A stretch of 64,000 nt of DNA, from positions 186,001 to 250,000 of the forward strand of contig NZ_CAJGZH010000001.1 in NCBI RefSeq assembly GCF_904846075.1, read 5' to 3'. Below, one piece after another: positions 61,552 to 64,000 of the stretch (its first letter is position 1; the number at the start of each line of letters is the position of its first letter). The stretch is from Psychrobacter glacincola. Lineage in GTDB: Bacteria; Pseudomonadota; Gammaproteobacteria; Pseudomonadales; Moraxellaceae. The position numbers and the translations under genes are program-made. The notes beneath the pieces are model-generated. The model worked only from the letters and a program-made list of their open reading frames with translations, had not been told where the DNA came from and ran no database searches.

Positions 61552-63735
61552 TTAAATCGCCTCGTGAGTCGTTTGAGCATTGGCGGCATCGATGTTTTTA
61601 GAGTCATCAAAACCACTATGACGTAATAAAGCATCAATGCTGGCGCTACGACCACGGAAGTTTTCAAAGTTGGTCTTGGCAGGGAAACTACCACCGACTG
61701 ATAAGATGGTTTCACGGAAGGCTTTACCAGTGACAGGGTTAAAAATACCTTCTTCTTCAAACTTGCTAAAGGCATCTGCCGATAGCAACTCTGCCCATTT
61801 ATACGAGTAATAACCTGCCGCATAACCACCGGCAAAAATATGACTAAATCCATTGGCAAAACGGTTGTAGTCAGGTGTCTGCATGATAGCAATGTCGTCT
61901 CGAACGGTATTTAGCGTGGCTAATATACCGTCATAATCAAGTGCTGGCGTATGCGCATGAATCAATAAGTCAAACAGTGCGAATTCGATTTGACGTAGGG
62001 TTTGCATGCCGCTTTGGAAATTCTTCACCGCCAATAACGCTGCAAGTTTGTCTTTTGGTAATGGCGCGCCGGTTTCGACGTGGCTACTAATCAGCGCAAT
62101 ACCTTCGGCATCCCACGCCCAGTTTTCCATAAATTGACTGGGCAGCTCGACCGCGTCCCACTCAACGCCATTGACACCAGCGACATCACCGACCGTCACT
62201 TGGGTCAACAGGTGATGTAGGCCGTGACCAAACTCATGGAATAAAGTCAATACTTCATCATGCGTCAATAAGCTTGGTTTGCCATCGAGGGCAGGGGTGA
62301 AGTTACCCACCATAAAGCAAACGGGTAGCTGCTGATGGTCTTGCTCGTCATACGTATAACGCGACTGAAAACCACTCATCCAAGCGCCGCCGCGTTTACC
62401 ACTACGAGCAAATAAGTCAAAGTAAAAGCCACCAAGCAAGTTATCATCAGCATCAAACAACTGATAAAAGCTGACATCGTCGTGCCAGCGTGATACGGAT
62501 TCACTTTGCTCTTGGACTTTGATACCGTACAAACGCTCGACGATGGCAAATAATCCGCTAATCACTTTTGGTAAGGGAAAGTACGGGCGGATTTCTTCTT
62601 GCGATAAGCTGAACTCGCTTTGTTTGACTTTTTCAGCGATATACGCACTGTCCCATGCCTGTAACTCATCTATACCATAATCTTGCGCATACTTTTGCAA
62701 CTGAGCTAAGTCTTGCTTAGCCGCTGGAGTTGCTTGCGTGGCCAAACTCCGTAAAAAGGTTTCTACTTCTGCCACGTTATCTGCCATTTTAGTCGATAGT
62801 GAGACTTCTGCATAATTGTCAAAACCCAATAGCTTGGCTTTTTGCTCACGTAGTTGCAGGATTTGACTCATGATATCGGCGTTATTTAGCGACTCACCTT
62901 TGGCATTGGTATGCGCATCAAACTCAGAAGCACGCGTGACATAAGCGCGGTATAGGGTCTCACGCAGCTCGCGGTCATCCGCATGGGTCATGATGGCAAG
63001 ATAAACAGGGATGTTTAAGCTTGCCACGTAATAAGGACTTGGCAACGCATCGAATTCTACTTGCGTAAGCGTACCGTTGGCAAGCGCGCGCGCTTTATAC
63101 TGTTCGCCAGCATCTGCGAGTAGCGCCAGTCCACTTTCGGTTAGACCTGCTAATTGCTCTTGCTGCAGCGGTAAGGCATAAGCTTGGGTGGCATCCAATA
63201 CGTTATCTGAAAAGGTCGCTGATAAGGTAGAAAGCTGACTTTGAATAGCTGCAAACTTTTCCTGTTTATCTTTTGGTAATGCGACACCTGACAGCTCAAA
63301 ACTGCGTAGCGCAAGCTCAATAGCCCGCGCTCGTGCAGGCTCAAGCGCCGCAAAAAATGCTGTGTCATTGACGATAGTTTGATAACGATTAAATAGCGGC
63401 TGATGCTGTCCCACTCGTGTGCTATAAGCAGATAATTTAGGTAGCAGTTCATGATGGACATGACGAATGTCGTCATTGCTCATGACGCTATTCAGGTGCG
63501 ATAAAATGCCCCAACTGCGATCCAATGCCAGATTAATATGATCAAAAGTCATCACATCGGCCAGCGCTTGCTCAGCACTGATATTAGCAGCGCTATCATG
63601 GTTGTCAGTATCTGCACTCATCTCATCTAAAAATGTATTGGCTGCATCGATGGCACTGATGACATGGCTTTGTAATGTACTTGGCGAAACGTTGTCAAAA
63701 TCGACAAGGCGTAAATCTGCAGGAAGGGTTTTCAT
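61552..63735 (-). CDS. prlC: Oligopeptidase A
   Basis: A cytosolic M3 zinc metallopeptidase that degrades peptides, including cleaved signal peptides. The 727-residue protein has the zinc motif HEFGHGLHH with the downstream Glu region (GVNGVEWDAVELPSQFMENW), and an N-terminal helical half typical of the family. It is longer than E. coli PrlC (680). It lies upstream of yheV with no gap. The closely related Dcp is less likely given the yheV partner. Confidence 0.93.
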   Translation of the reverse strand: MKTLPADLRLVDFDNVSPSTLQSHVISAIDAANTFLDEMSADTDNHDSAANISAEQALADVMTFDHINLALDRSWGILSHLNSVMSNDDIRHVHHELLPKLSAYSTRVGQHQPLFNRYQTIVNDTAFFAALEPARARAIELALRSFELSGVALPKDKQEKFAAIQSQLSTLSATFSDNVLDATQAYALPLQQEQLAGLTESGLALLADAGEQYKARALANGTLTQVEFDALPSPYYVASLNIPVYLAIMTHADDRELRETLYRAYVTRASEFDAHTNAKGESLNNADIMSQILQLREQKAKLLGFDNYAEVSLSTKMADNVAEVETFLRSLATQATPAAKQDLAQLQKYAQDYGIDELQAWDSAYIAEKVKQSEFSLSQEEIRPYFPLPKVISGLFAIVERLYGIKVQEQSESVSRWHDDVSFYQLFDADDNLLGGFYFDLFARSGKRGGAWMSGFQSRYTYDEQDHQQLPVCFMVGNFTPALDGKPSLLTHDEVLTLFHEFGHGLHHLLTQVTVGDVAGVNGVEWDAVELPSQFMENWAWDAEGIALISSHVETGAPLPKDKLAALLAVKNFQSGMQTLRQIEFALFDLLIHAHTPALDYDGILATLNTVRDDIAIMQTPDYNRFANGFSHIFAGGYAAGYYSYKWAELLSADAFSKFEEEGIFNPVTGKAFRETILSVGGSFPAKTNFENFRGRSASIDALLRHSGFDDSKNIDAANAQTTHEAI

Positions 63736-64000
63736 AAAAGTATCCGATATCTGATCGTAGTGAATGAATTATTATTGAGTAAACGTCGTTTTATATAAGA
63801 GATTGGCTTGCCGTGACATCTAGAACGTTATTAGCTTTGTGTTATTTTTCTTTTCTTGCTGTCTTATCGATAAGCTATATAAAAGATGGGTTCGTTTGAC
63901 GAAAATGCAACCTAATTACTGACTATATAAAAAGTGAAGCAAGATAATTAATACTAAACGGGTTTATAGTCGATCCGGCAGACTTTTAGAACAATACAGA

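Overview
The window looks like a chromosomal segment of a Moraxellaceae gammaproteobacterium, most likely Psychrobacter. This rests on the flavour of the proteins, the dnaJ-dapB and pilB-pilC-pilD-coaE neighbourhoods, and the conserved secG / tRNA-Leu / initiator tRNA / rimP-nusA-infB-rbfA-truB / rpsO / pnp order. It is nearly all housekeeping DNA. I see no insertion sequence, prophage, integron, rRNA operon or CRISPR array.

Left third (1-24 kb): a cut-off yigZ-type gene, rsuA, a dsbC-like periplasmic isomerase, a DUF2939-type protein, dnaJ, dapB and a small secretin-like exported protein. On the minus strand follow an ornithine-decarboxylase-type enzyme, def, a GlsB/YeaQ membrane protein, mpl, an NlpE-like lipoprotein, dsbB, gshA and erpA. 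Then come a YheS-type ABC-F ATPase, a small RlpA-type protein, the cbpA-cbpM chaperone/modulator pair and two tandem sstT serine/threonine symporters. Four 16-bp sites that match the ParB-binding parS consensus at 14-15 of 16 positions lie between 0.2 and 18.3 kb and nowhere else in the window. This suggests the replication origin is not far away, probably to the left.

Middle (24-45 kb): holC-pepA, an isochorismatase-family hydrolase, the lptF-lptG pair, two methyltransferases, an unrecognised two-gene AT-rich unit (HEAT-like protein plus an 87-residue protein), xerC, a TusA-like protein, a small membrane protein, ruvX, algH/yqgE, recN, ppnP, rlmB, coaE and the type IV pilus assembly genes pilD, pilC and pilB.

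Right third (45-64 kb): tpiA, secG, tRNA-Leu(GAG), initiator tRNA behind a consensus sigma-70 promoter, then the rimP-nusA-infB-rbfA-truB translation/transcription cluster and rpsO-pnp. A PfpI/DJ-1 stress protein and two tiny charged proteins are inserted between truB and rpsO. On the minus strand follow a strongly divergent DarG-type macro-domain protein, a coiled-coil membrane protein, yheV and prlC.

The most unusual signal is not a gene. The spaces between genes, and several gene ends including stop codons, carry short degenerate tandem duplications with a period of 13-19 bp. The clearest is ten copies of a 16-bp unit directly upstream of dsbC (1528-1687). At least fourteen such loci are visible. 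They look like footprints of one recurring duplication process, or in the dsbC case a regulatory array. Other points worth checking are a parS-like site built into the dnaJ terminator hairpin, a candidate heat-shock promoter for dnaJ, the divergent macro domain, the orphan HEAT cassette, the stress insertion before rpsO, and a hairpin just ahead of pnp.
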